A stretch of DNA of 43,508 bases from an uncultured Oscillospiraceae bacterium. GTDB taxonomy: Bacteria > Bacillota > Clostridia > Oscillospirales > Ruminococcaceae. Within the stretch, counting starts at the first letter, position 1; every line of letters begins with the position of its first letter. Shown here piece after piece: positions 25,234 through 33,621 of the stretch. The notes under the pieces were generated by a model. It made no database searches, was not told where the DNA came from, and worked only from the letters and a program-made list of their open reading frames with translations. Both the position numbers and the translations under genes were made by a program. The stretch lies in the NCBI GenBank assembly GCA_910584715.1, contig CAJUAN010000016.1:9345-52852 (forward strand), read 5' to 3'.

Positions 25234-26130
25234 ATGATCTCCGAAAGCAACCTTAACCGTTACCGTCTGTTCTGCGCCGTTGCGGAGTGCGAAAGCATCT
25301 CCCGCGCCGCGGAAATGAACTATATCAGCCAGCCCGCCATAAGCAAGGCGATCACAAAAATGGAAGAAAGCTTAGGCACGCAGCTTTTCGTCCGCAATCA
25401 CAGGGGCGTGACCCTTACCGACGAGGGAAAGCTTTTATACGAGCAGCTCAAGGTCGCGTTTGATATCATCAAGGAGGGCGAGGACAAGCTCCGCCGCATA
25501 AACGAGCTTGGCATAGGCAGGCTCAGGCTGGGAGCAAGCGCGGTACTTTGCAAGCATATGCTTCTGCCGTACCTGAAAAAATTCATTGCCGATAATCCTC
25601 ATGTCAAAATTACAGTCGAGTGCCAGTCCTCGTCGAAGCTTATCAGACTGCTTGCCGACGGACGGATCGACGTTGCTCTTACGGTAAAGCCCGATAATCT
25701 TTCGGATATAAGCTTTTATTCCCTCGGCGAGATAGAGGACGTATTTGTCTCCACAAAGCAGTATATAGAAAACCTGCATATACGCGGCGACTCAACGGTT
25801 TTTGAAGAAGCGAACATTATGCTTCTGGACGGGGCAAACGTTTCCCGTATGCACGTCGACCGGTACTTCAAGGAAAACAATATCGTTCCAGAGCATATCC
25901 TCGAGGTCAGCGGAATGGATATGCTAATTGAGTTTGTAAAAACCGGAATAGGCGTCGCCTGCGTGATAAAACAGTTTGTGGAGCAGGAGCTGTCCGACGG
26001 AAGTCTTACAGAGATACCCTTATCGGTGCCTATAAATAAAAGAGAGGTAGGCTTTGCTTACATGAAAAACGCAAAGCTTACCTCCGCAACGGAACGTTTT
26101 AAGAATTTTTATGAGAATTATCCTTCATAA
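25234..26130 (+). CDS. LysR-family transcriptional regulator
   Basis: 298 aa. N-terminal winged helix-turn-helix (SRAAEMNYISQPAISKAITK, then LGTQLFVRNHRGVTLTDEG), a linker helix and a two-lobed effector-binding domain (about 95-295). The ATG at 25234 has AAAGGAAAA upstream; the in-frame ATG at 25156 lies inside the GNAT gene. Its placement between leuC and cimA suggests control of these branched-chain genes (inference). Its last 32 bp overlap the end of cimA, convergent. Confidence 0.92.
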   Translation: MISESNLNRYRLFCAVAECESISRAAEMNYISQPAISKAITKMEESLGTQLFVRNHRGVTLTDEGKLLYEQLKVAFDIIKEGEDKLRRINELGIGRLRLGASAVLCKHMLLPYLKKFIADNPHVKITVECQSSSKLIRLLADGRIDVALTVKPDNLSDISFYSLGEIEDVFVSTKQYIENLHIRGDSTVFEEANIMLLDGANVSRMHVDRYFKENNIVPEHILEVSGMDMLIEFVKTGIGVACVIKQFVEQELSDGSLTEIPLSVPINKREVGFAYMKNAKLTSATERFKNFYENYPS

Positions 26131-27676
26131 GCTTGTACTCGATACTGTCTGTAAGAGCGGTAACGGACGCGTTTATAACGTCTGTTGAGGCTCCGACAGT
26201 GTTCCAGATGTCCTTTCCGTCGGTGCTTTCGATGAGTACCCTTACGTTAGCCGCCGTAGCCGCGCTTCCGTCGATCACGCGTACCTTGTAGTCTATCAGG
26301 TGAACGTCCGCAACCGAGGGATAAAACACCGTCAGCGCCTGCCTGAGAGCCTTGTCTATGGCGTTTACCGGACCGTCCCCCTCGTCTGCGGCGATCTCTG
26401 TTTTTCCGTTTACAGCAACCTTGACAATAGCCGACGAGGGATTTTGCAGTTCTCCCGCCTTTTCTCCGATGATCTTGAAGTAACTTATATCAAAAAAGTT
26501 TTCGATCTTTCCCAGATACTTTTTTACCAGCAGCTCAAAGGAAGCCTCCGCCGCTTCGTATTGGTACCCTTTGAATTCCATATCCTTTAGCAGGTCGATT
26601 ATGGCTTTGGTTTCGGGACTGTCCTTTGTGAGAGTGGAATCTATCTCGTTTATGCGATGGAGTATCGCCGAACGTCCCGCTACCTCGGAAAGTAAAATAT
26701 TGCGTTTGTTTCCCACGGCTTCGGGAGGGATATGTTCGAAGCTGCGGGAATTTTTCCGTACCCCGTCCGCGTGCATACCTCCCTTGTGGGCAAACGCGCT
26801 TTTACCAACATAGGGCATTGAACCTGCAAGCTTCATGTTGCACACCTCGGCGACATACCGCGCAAGCTGAGTAAGTTTTGCTTCGCTTTCTTTCGGAACA
26901 CACTGTATGCCAAGCTTTAGCTGCAAGTTTGCAATTACGCAGGATAAATTCGTATTTCCGCATCTCTCGCCTATGCCTGTAATTGTTCCCTGCACCTGTG
27001 AAGCTCCCGCCTTTACGGCGGCTATCGAATTTGCGACAGCGCAGTCGGTGTCGTTGTGACAGTGTATACCGATCGGAATATTCACCGCTTCAATAGCTTT
27101 TTGGGTTATTTCAGCTATTTCGTCCGGAAAGCAGCCCCCGTTGGTATCGCACAGTACGGCTGCGGCCGCGCCCGCTTCCTCGGCGGCTTTAAGGGTTTTC
27201 AGCGCATAAGCGGGATTAGCTTTGTATCCGTCAAAAAAATGCTCGGCGTCGAAAAAAACCTTTTTGCCCTTTTCGGTCAGGTACCTTACAGTGTCGGATA
27301 TCATACAGAGATTTTCTTCAAGAGTAGTGTTTATGATCTCAGTCGCGTGCATATCCCAGCTTTTGCCGAACACCGAAACATATTCCGCGCTCGTTTCCGC
27401 AAGGGTGCAGAGATTAGCGTCCTCCTCGCAGGAAATATTCTTGCGCCGCGTTGAACCGAACGCCACAAGCTTTGCGTGCTTGGGAGGACATTCCTCCGCC
27501 CGTTTGAAAAATTCTAAATCCTTTGGGTTGGACGCGGGATTTCCTGCTTCGATAAAATCTATACCGAAATCGTCCAGAGCCTTCATTACGTTTAATTTGT
27601 CCTCAACGGAAAAATTAACATTTTCGCCCTGAGCGCCGTCCCGAAGCGTGGAATCAAATATCTGAACCTTTTTCAT
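26099..27676 (-). CDS. cimA: (R)-citramalate synthase
   Basis: 525 aa HMGL-like/LeuA-superfamily condensing enzyme. N-terminal TIM barrel with DSTLRDGAQGENVNFSVEDK, metal-binding HCHND and GIGERCGNTNL; C-terminal LeuA-type allosteric domain (about 380-510). The DSTLRDGAQGE... EAGNPASNPKD pattern and length fit CimA (pyruvate + acetyl-CoA to citramalate) rather than 2-isopropylmalate synthase; homologues can be misannotated between the two. Start at 27676 has GAAAGGA 10-11 nt upstream; ATG at 27685 is too close. Second gene after the T-box-controlled ilvB, 44 bp downstream. No terminator at its 3' end, which overlaps lysR. Confidence 0.85.
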   Translation of the reverse strand: MKKVQIFDSTLRDGAQGENVNFSVEDKLNVMKALDDFGIDFIEAGNPASNPKDLEFFKRAEECPPKHAKLVAFGSTRRKNISCEEDANLCTLAETSAEYVSVFGKSWDMHATEIINTTLEENLCMISDTVRYLTEKGKKVFFDAEHFFDGYKANPAYALKTLKAAEEAGAAAAVLCDTNGGCFPDEIAEITQKAIEAVNIPIGIHCHNDTDCAVANSIAAVKAGASQVQGTITGIGERCGNTNLSCVIANLQLKLGIQCVPKESEAKLTQLARYVAEVCNMKLAGSMPYVGKSAFAHKGGMHADGVRKNSRSFEHIPPEAVGNKRNILLSEVAGRSAILHRINEIDSTLTKDSPETKAIIDLLKDMEFKGYQYEAAEASFELLVKKYLGKIENFFDISYFKIIGEKAGELQNPSSAIVKVAVNGKTEIAADEGDGPVNAIDKALRQALTVFYPSVADVHLIDYKVRVIDGSAATAANVRVLIESTDGKDIWNTVGASTDVINASVTALTDSIEYKLMKDNSHKNS

Positions 27677-27719
27677 TGGTAACATTTCCTTTCGTAATTA
27701 ATATAACAGAGGATAATTG

Positions 27720-29396
27720 TCAACTTTCAATTGTAAGTATCGGCTCTGCAATTGAAGCTCCCGCGGGAACCATTGGCAGAACGTTAATATCCTTGCCAAT
27801 AATACAATTTATAAGCACAGGCTTATTGAGGGCGACCGCCTTTTCAAGTACAGGACGTATGTCGCTTTTTGTACGTATGGTCATTGCTTCAATGCCTATA
27901 GCTTTTCCCAGCAGTTCAAAGTCGGTAGGCTTTTCAAGCGTAGTCTGCGAAAACCGGTTGTTATAGAAAAGCTTCTGCCACTGACGAACCATGCCAAGCA
28001 CACTGTTGTTGAACACAAGTTCGATAACGGGCAGCCGGTACTTTGCAAGAGTGGTAAGCTCGTTCATGTTCATATAGAAGCTTCCGTCTCCCGCGCAGTT
28101 TACCACTACCCTGTCGGGATTTCCAACCTTGCAGCCTATCGCCGCCCCCAGACCGTACCCCATAGTACCGAGTCCCCCAGAAGAGGCGAAGCTGCGCGGT
28201 TTGCGGAAATTATAAAATTCAGCAGTCCACATCTGGTGCTGACCTACCTCGGTGCTTATTATAGCTTCACCGTTTGTAATATCGTAAAGCGTTTCCAGAA
28301 CCTCCTGCGGTAGAACGGCATTTTTGTCACTCGAAGTTTGGTAAATGGGATATGCTTTTTTCCAAGCGAAAATTTTTTCAAGCCATTCGTTATGGCGGAC
28401 AGGGGTAAGAAGCTTATTGAGTTTTTCAAGCGCAAGCTTTAAATTACCGCAAATCTTATAGTCCGTTTCAATATTTTTGTTGATCTCCGCGGGATCTATG
28501 TCGATGTGGAGTATTTTTGCTCCGGTCGCCGCGCGGAAGCTTTTTGCATTGCAGGTGACCCTGTCGGAAAACCGCGACCCCAGAACAATAAGCAGGTCGC
28601 ATTCCTTGAGCGCAAGAGACGAGGTTTTTGTTCCGTGCATGCCCATCATGCCCGTGTATCTCGGGCTTGTGTTGTCGAAAGCGCACTGTCCCATAAGCGA
28701 TAATGAAACAGGAGCGTCTATAAGCTCCGCAAGTTTTGACAGATCCGATACCGCGCCGCAGGATACTATACCTCCGCCTGCATAAATAAAAGGTCTTTTC
28801 GATTTTTCAATAATTTCTGCCGCTTCTGTAATTTCCGTTTCGTCTAAAGAGTATGTGTGCTCCTTTGGTTTCTGAGGCTCATATTCGCATTTGGCAGCGG
28901 TAATATCCTTGGGAATATCAATAAGCACAGGACCTTTTTTGCCATCGTTGGCAATAAAGAACGCCTCTCTTATTGCGTCCGCAAGCTTTGTTACGTCCTT
29001 GACAATACAGTTATGTTTTGTTATCGGCATGGTTATTCCCGTGATATCCACCTCCTGAAAGCTGTCAAGTCCCAGCAGGGAAGTGGCAACATTGCCTGTA
29101 ATAGCCACAACAGGTATGCTGTCCATATAGGCTGTTGCGAGACCGGTGACAAGGTTAGTCGCGCCGGGTCCCGACGTTGCTATAACAACTCCCGTTTTAC
29201 CGGTCGTGCGGGCATATCCGTCAGCTGCGTGGGAAGCTCCCTGTTCGTGTGAGGTTAAAATGTGGGTAATTTTATCGCTGTAGCCATAAAGCGCGTCGTA
29301 AATGTTCAGCACCGCTCCGCCGGGGTAGCCGAAAACTGTGTCCGCGCCTTGCTCCAAAAGGCATTCAAGAATTATTTGAGAACCGTTTAAAATCAT
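27720..29396 (-). CDS. ilvB: Acetolactate synthase large subunit
   Basis: 558 aa thiamine-diphosphate enzyme making 2-acetolactate or 2-aceto-2-hydroxybutyrate, first shared step of Val/Leu/Ile synthesis. Catalytic Glu region SHEQGASHAADGYAR; FAD-containing middle domain; ThDP motif GDGSFYMNMNEL...FNN. Biosynthetic type by length and motifs. AAAGGA lies 8 nt before the ATG at 29396; ATG at 29402 is possible but cramped. No ilvN regulatory subunit is adjacent, so it must be elsewhere or absent. Controlled by the T-box leader. Confidence 0.94.
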   Translation of the reverse strand: MILNGSQIILECLLEQGADTVFGYPGGAVLNIYDALYGYSDKITHILTSHEQGASHAADGYARTTGKTGVVIATSGPGATNLVTGLATAYMDSIPVVAITGNVATSLLGLDSFQEVDITGITMPITKHNCIVKDVTKLADAIREAFFIANDGKKGPVLIDIPKDITAAKCEYEPQKPKEHTYSLDETEITEAAEIIEKSKRPFIYAGGGIVSCGAVSDLSKLAELIDAPVSLSLMGQCAFDNTSPRYTGMMGMHGTKTSSLALKECDLLIVLGSRFSDRVTCNAKSFRAATGAKILHIDIDPAEINKNIETDYKICGNLKLALEKLNKLLTPVRHNEWLEKIFAWKKAYPIYQTSSDKNAVLPQEVLETLYDITNGEAIISTEVGQHQMWTAEFYNFRKPRSFASSGGLGTMGYGLGAAIGCKVGNPDRVVVNCAGDGSFYMNMNELTTLAKYRLPVIELVFNNSVLGMVRQWQKLFYNNRFSQTTLEKPTDFELLGKAIGIEAMTIRTKSDIRPVLEKAVALNKPVLINCIIGKDINVLPMVPAGASIAEPILTIES

Positions 29397-29420
29397 TGTC
29401 ATCTTCCTTTCAGATAAAAT

Positions 29421-29461
29421 AAAAAAGCTTTCACCTCAAGATAAAATCAAGAGGTGAAAGC
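29421..29461 (-). terminator. T-box regulated terminator
   Basis: Minus strand: GCTTTCACCTC (29451-29461 complement) pairs with GAGGTGAAAGC (29427-29437 complement), 11 bp, 13-nt loop, followed by TTTTTT. Uncharged tRNA binding would favour the antiterminator instead. Confidence 0.88.
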
Positions 29462-29696
29462 ATAGAATACTTCCACGGTACCACTCTCGTTCGGAAAATT
29501 TTTCCGCACTTTGCCGTATCCAACAATACGCTCCTCTGTAACGGGAGAAAACCGTTCCGTCCTACTTAAAACCTGTTCGGCGGAAAGCTCCGAGGTGATA
29601 TATTATCGGCAGAAAAATACTGCCTCGCACCCTGCGGCAGCTCTCTGAAATTTTCTATAATCCGTTTTGCTCCTCATCAAAGCCTCTAAACATATT
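29421..29696 (-). promoter_or_regulatory. T-box leader of ilvB-cimA, probably tRNA-Ile responsive
   Basis: On the minus strand, AGAGTGGTACCGTGG (29473-29487) is the T-box; its TGGT would pair with an ACCA tRNA end (discriminator A). A structured stem I region precedes it (about 29580-29690, with the AGAGAGCTGCCG and GGTGCGAGGCAG loop-side sequences). In the 3' side of the presumed specifier loop the string AATATATCACC reads ATC followed by A, which suggests isoleucine; CTC a few bases on is a weaker alternative. A terminator hairpin follows at 29427-29461. Confidence 0.88.
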
Positions 29697-29702
29697 GATA
29701 TT

Positions 29703-29731
29703 ATAATATCACTGCAGTATGTTTTTGTCAA
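29703..29731 (-). promoter_or_regulatory. Promoter of the T-box/ilvB transcript
   Basis: Minus strand: TTGACA (29726-29731), 17 bp, TATTAT (29703-29708). Start of transcription near 29696, immediately before the T-box stem I. Confidence 0.7.
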
Positions 29732-30090
29732 TGAATTTTCTGTTAATTTTATTCGTCAAAAATAAAACGGTTTCTTAAATTTTTGTCAAAAGCAATGTAT
29801 ATGATCAGTGTCAGTTTCGTCGTGGGATTAAACTGTTCTGTTTTATTTGTTGGTTATTGTTGTAAATTATTACATCAGACTATATATGTCGTATATAGGA
29901 GACAACGGAGAAAGCTAAAAATACAGTGAAAAATTCCGATGAACTTGTAACGCTTAAATAGTATTAGCTGATGTTTTGATAAAAATATCCCCATTTGCCA
30001 GATCACTTAACAAGCGTAGCTTTTACACTATACGGTTTTCTGACAAATAGGGATGTATTTTTGTTTTCAAAAAATTGTTTTGAAGTTATA
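29732..30090. other. Non-coding stretch with long imperfect hairpin
   Basis: No gene seen in 359 bases. AAAAATATCCCCATTTG (29981-29997) pairs with CAAATAGGGATGTATTTTT (30044-30062): about 17 pairs with one G-T wobble and a 2-nt bulge, 46-nt loop, T/A tracts on both sides. It may terminate the decarboxylase transcript. A short palindrome CTATATA/TATATAG lies at 29880-29898. Otherwise AT-rich with nothing recognised. Confidence 0.55.
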
Positions 30091-31281
30091 TCAGATAATA
30101 CTGAGAAGTACGCCCGCTGCAACTGCCGAACCTATAACTCCGGCAACGTTTGGTCCCATAGCGTGCATAAGCAGGAAATTTGTGGGATTTTCCTGCGCGC
30201 CGACTTTTTGAGAAACACGGGCTGCCATAGGAACCGCGGATACGCCCGCAGAACCGATAAGAGGATTGACCTTGCCTTTGGTAGCCACATACATGAGCTT
30301 TCCGAAGAGTACGCCTGCGGCAGTACCGATACCAAATGCAATAACGCCGAGGATAATAACTTTTGCAAATGAAAGGTTTAGTATTTTATCTGCTTGGGTT
30401 GTTGCGCCGACTGATACGCCGAGGAAAATAGTTACAATATTCATAAGCGCGTTCTGAGCGGTATCAACAAGTCTGTTGCATACGCCGCTTTCCTTGAGCA
30501 GGTTGCCCAGCATGAGCATACCTACCAAGGGAGTAGCCGAGGGAACAAGCAGGGAAATAACAACAGTTACGGCAATCGGGAAGATGATCTTTTCCGTCTT
30601 GGACACTGTTCTGAGCTGTTCCATGACAACGCCGCGCTCTTTTTTGGTCGTAAGCAGCTTCATGATTGGAGGCTGAATAATAGGTACAAGCGCCATATAG
30701 GTGTACGCCGCAAGAGCAATAGTACCTGTATTGATATTATCGGAAGGCTTAAGCAGACGGCTGGAAACATAAATAGCCGTAGGACCGTCAGCGCCGCCGA
30801 TTATAGCTATGGAACCGGCTTCTGTAGCAGACATTCCGAGAAGAGCCGCGCCGATAAATGTAATGAAGATACCGGCCTGAGCGGCAGCGCCCAAAAGGAA
30901 ACTTTTTGGATTAGCAATAAGAGGTGAAAAATCGGTCATACATCCGATGCCAAGGAATATAAGCGGAGGATATACCTGAAGCTTTACCCCCAGATAAAGC
31001 AGGTCAAGCAAACCGCCGTTGGTAAGTACGTTTAAAACGTCAATATGTCCCTCTTCGTTGATTATAAATAAATCGGGATTGTAGAGTCCGGAAAAAGGGA
31101 GGTTCGTTAGAAGCATACCGAAAGATATGGGAAGCAGCAGCAACGGCTCAAAATTCTTGGCAATGGCAAGATACATAAATACAAAAGAAATAAGTATCAT
31201 AACGATCGCTTTCCAGTCAAGACCCGCAAAACCACTTGTCTCTGCGAGACTGACGATCGCGTCCTTAAAAATCTCAAACAT
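30091..31281 (-). CDS. Sodium-translocating decarboxylase subunit beta
   Basis: 396 aa, about nine to ten transmembrane segments. Membrane sodium channel of the oxaloacetate/methylmalonyl-CoA/glutaconyl-CoA decarboxylase family. The conserved re-entrant segment is visible (AIIGGADGPTAIYVSS), as is PSATPLVGMLMLGNLLKESG. The sequence does not tell which acid is decarboxylated. Genes for the carboxyltransferase alpha subunit and a biotin carrier are not in this window. Downstream of a gamma-like gene (30-bp gap). Confidence 0.92.
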   Translation of the reverse strand: MFEIFKDAIVSLAETSGFAGLDWKAIVMILISFVFMYLAIAKNFEPLLLLPISFGMLLTNLPFSGLYNPDLFIINEEGHIDVLNVLTNGGLLDLLYLGVKLQVYPPLIFLGIGCMTDFSPLIANPKSFLLGAAAQAGIFITFIGAALLGMSATEAGSIAIIGGADGPTAIYVSSRLLKPSDNINTGTIALAAYTYMALVPIIQPPIMKLLTTKKERGVVMEQLRTVSKTEKIIFPIAVTVVISLLVPSATPLVGMLMLGNLLKESGVCNRLVDTAQNALMNIVTIFLGVSVGATTQADKILNLSFAKVIILGVIAFGIGTAAGVLFGKLMYVATKGKVNPLIGSAGVSAVPMAARVSQKVGAQENPTNFLLMHAMGPNVAGVIGSAVAAGVLLSII

Positions 31282-31311
31282 TATAACATATCCTTTCTGT
31301 GTTTAGTAGTG

Positions 31312-31695
31312 TTAAAACGGGTTTGTGGATTCCCTTAATCCCGCCGAAGCCCACGCATTTCTTGCAGGAACTCCGTTTGAAGCCGCCCTGACCGACTTGA
31401 TCCTGTATGCAGTACCGTCCGTTTCACTCATCATTGCGACAGCTGCGGAAATAACCGCGATAACTTCATCGTCATCTGCTGCCTGAACCGGCTTGACAGA
31501 AACCGGTGCTGCTTTCGGGGCAGGAACTGGGGTGCTTTTTTCACCATCAGCGGCTTTTTTATTTTTGTCTGCTCTTTTGAAAAATGTGCCGATAAGGCTG
31601 ATGAAAGCAATAAGCAGAACAAGTCCCAAAAAAACCACCACAAGACCGGTGATAACTACGGCAAACACATAAGATAATTCCATTTGCATTTCCAT
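31312..31695 (-). CDS. OadG-like gamma/delta subunit
   Basis: 127 aa. One N-terminal membrane helix (about 8-34), a basic stop (KRADKNKK), a Pro/Ala-rich linker with PVPAPKAAPVSVKP (like biotin-carrier linkers) and a C-terminal globular part. Fits the OadG/MmdD group that assembles the sodium pump. AAAGGAG lies 9 nt before the ATG at 31695; two further in-frame ATGs follow closely. Co-transcribed with the beta subunit. Confidence 0.8.
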   Translation of the reverse strand: MEMQMELSYVFAVVITGLVVVFLGLVLLIAFISLIGTFFKRADKNKKAADGEKSTPVPAPKAAPVSVKPVQAADDDEVIAVISAAVAMMSETDGTAYRIKSVRAASNGVPARNAWASAGLRESTNPF

Positions 31696-31727
31696 AAATA
31701 AAGACTCCTTTAATCAATATCTAATTT

Positions 31728-31756
31728 ATTATAACTTATTTTGGCTAAATTTGCAA
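31728..31756 (-). promoter_or_regulatory. Promoter of the sodium-pump genes
   Basis: Minus strand: TTGCAA (31751-31756), 17 bp, TATAAT (31728-31733), about 33 bp before the start codon. Confidence 0.65.
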
Positions 31757-31923
31757 TATCTTTTTTGATAAAAAAATCACAATTTTTCGTTTTTTTTAAG
31801 TCTCAATTATGAACATGGCACTGTTAAATTTTTATTCACTAAAAATAAACATTATTCTGCTTTTATTGACATAAAAAAACATTTAAAATTAAATAAATAA
31901 TCTAAATGAAAGGGCGTATTTTA

Positions 31924-32721
31924 ATGTTTAAGTTAATTGACTCAATCCTTGGATTTATCCCCACGCTGCTGCTGGCAATCATTGTCTTTGTTGTAGGATT
32001 TTTCCTCAACCAGATTATTCTGAAGATTTTTGCCAAAGGCGCGGAACACAGTAAGCTTGATCAGACGGTCAACAAATTCCTGTCATCTGTGATAAAGATC
32101 GTAGTTACCTCTATCGTAATAATTATTGTACTTAGCATTCTTGGAATACCCATGACTTCTATCATTACAGTACTTGGTACGATGGGCGTTGCAGTAGGTC
32201 TTGCTCTTAAAGACAGTCTCTCAAATGTGGCGGGAGGAGTTATCCTGTTAATTAACCGTACGCTCAAGGTTGGCGATTACGTTGATATCGGCGCATATTC
32301 CGGTACTGTGGACGAGGTTTCCATACTGTTTACAAAAATAACTACAGTTGACAATAAAGACGTGTTTATTCCCAATGGCACAGTTGCTACCTCTGCCATT
32401 ACCAATTACAGCATGGAGGGCAACAGGCGTGTTGACCTTGTTTTCGGTATATCCTACAATAACGATCATAAAAAAGCGATATCTGCCATCAACAGCGTAC
32501 TTGAAAAGCACCCGCTTGTACTGAACGAACCGGAATTTTTTGTACGTCTCGGTGAACTGGGTGCAAACTCAATAAACATAACTGTAAGGGCATGGGCAAA
32601 AAATGAGGATTACTGGACAGTATATTTCGATCTTCTGGAACAGGTAAAAGAAAAGTTTGACGAGGAAAACATCGTTATCCCATATAATCAGGTGGATGTT
32701 CACGTTATTGAAAAAAAATAA
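31924..32721 (+). CDS. MscS-family mechanosensitive channel
   Basis: 265 aa small-conductance channel. Three transmembrane helices (about 10-31, 55-77, 80-105), the third being the Gly/Ala-rich pore helix LGTMGVAVGLALKDSLSNVAGG, then the cytoplasmic beta domain (DYVDIGAYSGTVDEV, VFIPNGTVATSAITNYS) and C-terminal alpha/beta domain. Releases solutes on hypo-osmotic shock. The ATG at 31924 has AAAGGG (31909-31914) upstream; an ATG at 31906 precedes that site. TTGACA at 31866-31871 may be its -35, but the -10 is unclear. Confidence 0.95.
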   Translation: MFKLIDSILGFIPTLLLAIIVFVVGFFLNQIILKIFAKGAEHSKLDQTVNKFLSSVIKIVVTSIVIIIVLSILGIPMTSIITVLGTMGVAVGLALKDSLSNVAGGVILLINRTLKVGDYVDIGAYSGTVDEVSILFTKITTVDNKDVFIPNGTVATSAITNYSMEGNRRVDLVFGISYNNDHKKAISAINSVLEKHPLVLNEPEFFVRLGELGANSINITVRAWAKNEDYWTVYFDLLEQVKEKFDEENIVIPYNQVDVHVIEKK

Positions 32722-32844
32722 CTTAGAATAAAAACGGTGTGAGAAAACAAAAGTGTTTGCACTTAACATTATAAAACGACTGCTTTGCAAAATCAATAAA
32801 TATTATAAACAAATGTTTCAGAAATATTTTTTTGTTTTTGTGCA

Positions 32845-32873
32845 TTGACATTTAATGTTTTTCAAGGTATAAT
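32845..32873 (+). promoter_or_regulatory. Exact-consensus promoter without a downstream gene
   Basis: TTGACA (32845-32850), 17 bp, TATAAT (32868-32873). No plus-strand protein gene follows within the transcript ended by the 32938-32993 terminator. Confidence 0.75.
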
Positions 32874-32879
32874 GCGCTT

Positions 32880-32995
32880 AAATTTGTTAATAGCAAATTT
32901 AGTTGTCATTTATAATTTCCAGTTTTTAAAGCTAAATAAAATAGGCATTTTAACGCGTTTAAACTTCTTTAAAACGTTAAAATGCCTATTTTTCG
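32880..32995 (+). ncRNA. Candidate small RNA of about 115 nt
   Basis: Bounded by the consensus promoter at 32845-32873 and the perfect terminator at 32938-32993. Predicted 5' hairpin TAAATTTG/CAAATTTA (32879-32886, 32894-32901, 7-nt loop), single-stranded AU-rich linker (32902-32937), then the terminator stem. An ORF can be read from ATG 32872, but that codon overlaps the -10 and has no ribosome site. Matches no RNA family I recognise. Promoter and terminator are seen; the RNA is inferred. Confidence 0.45.
32938..32993. terminator. Bidirectional terminator, perfect 18-bp stem
   Basis: AAAATAGGCATTTTAACG (32938-32955) pairs exactly with CGTTAAAATGCCTATTTT (32975-32992), 19-nt loop, T tracts both ways. 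Ends the minus-strand glmS-ppa transcript and the candidate plus-strand small RNA. Confidence 0.9.
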
Positions 32996-33073
32996 GTATT
33001 GGTGCGTCAAGCTACAGCTGTCGCCGTAATCTAAAAACAAAATCCGCCCGCAAAAATGCAGACGGATCAATCG

Positions 33074-33619
33074 TTATTCTTTTATCTTGCCTTTGCAGAA
33101 GCTGTCAATGTACCTGTCTATGCAGCGCTCAATGATCGTAATTGCGTCTTCTCTGCCTTTCATTTCGTCAATGACAGTCTCTTTGCCCTCCAGCGACTTA
33201 TACACCGTAAAGAAGTGGGACATTTCGTCAAAAACGTGCTTGGGCAACTCGCTTATGTCCTTGTAGCCGTTGTATGTCGGGTCGTTAAACGGGATAGCGA
33301 TTATCTTGTCGTCCAGCGCGCCGTTGTCCAGCATTGAGATAACTCCGATAGGGTAGCACTTCACAAGCGCAAGCGAGTTTATAGGCTCGGAGCAAAGCAC
33401 CAGCACGTCCAGCGGGTCGCCGTCTTCGGCGTAGGTGCGGGGGATAAAGCCATAGTTGGCAGGGTAGTGTGTGGAGGTGTACAGCACCCTGTCCAACAGC
33501 AGAAAACCCGTTTTTTTGTCAAGCTCGTACTTCATTTTGCTTCCCTTTTGAATTTCGATCACCGCGTAAAAGTTCTCCTTTGTAATTCGGTTCGGGGAAA
33601 TGTCGTGCCAAATGTTCAT
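33074..33619 (-). CDS. ppa: Inorganic pyrophosphatase
   Basis: 181 aa family I soluble pyrophosphatase, hydrolysing PPi to drive biosynthesis. Signature DGDPLDVLVL carries the metal-binding aspartates; EIQKGSKMKYELDKKTG and YPANYGFIPRTYAEDGDP are typical active-site stretches. ATG at 33619 has AAAGGA 9 nt upstream; an in-frame TTG at 33625 is less likely. Starts 2 bp after the glycosyltransferase stop, last gene of the glmS unit, then the terminator at 32938-32993. Confidence 0.96.
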   Translation of the reverse strand: MNIWHDISPNRITKENFYAVIEIQKGSKMKYELDKKTGFLLLDRVLYTSTHYPANYGFIPRTYAEDGDPLDVLVLCSEPINSLALVKCYPIGVISMLDNGALDDKIIAIPFNDPTYNGYKDISELPKHVFDEMSHFFTVYKSLEGKETVIDEMKGREDAITIIERCIDRYIDSFCKGKIKE

Positions 33620-33621
33620 AG

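Noticed and set aside
32845..33135. 96-aa open frame over the small-RNA region
   Set aside because: Starts inside promoter elements, has no ribosome site, runs through an 18-bp terminator and overlaps ppa.
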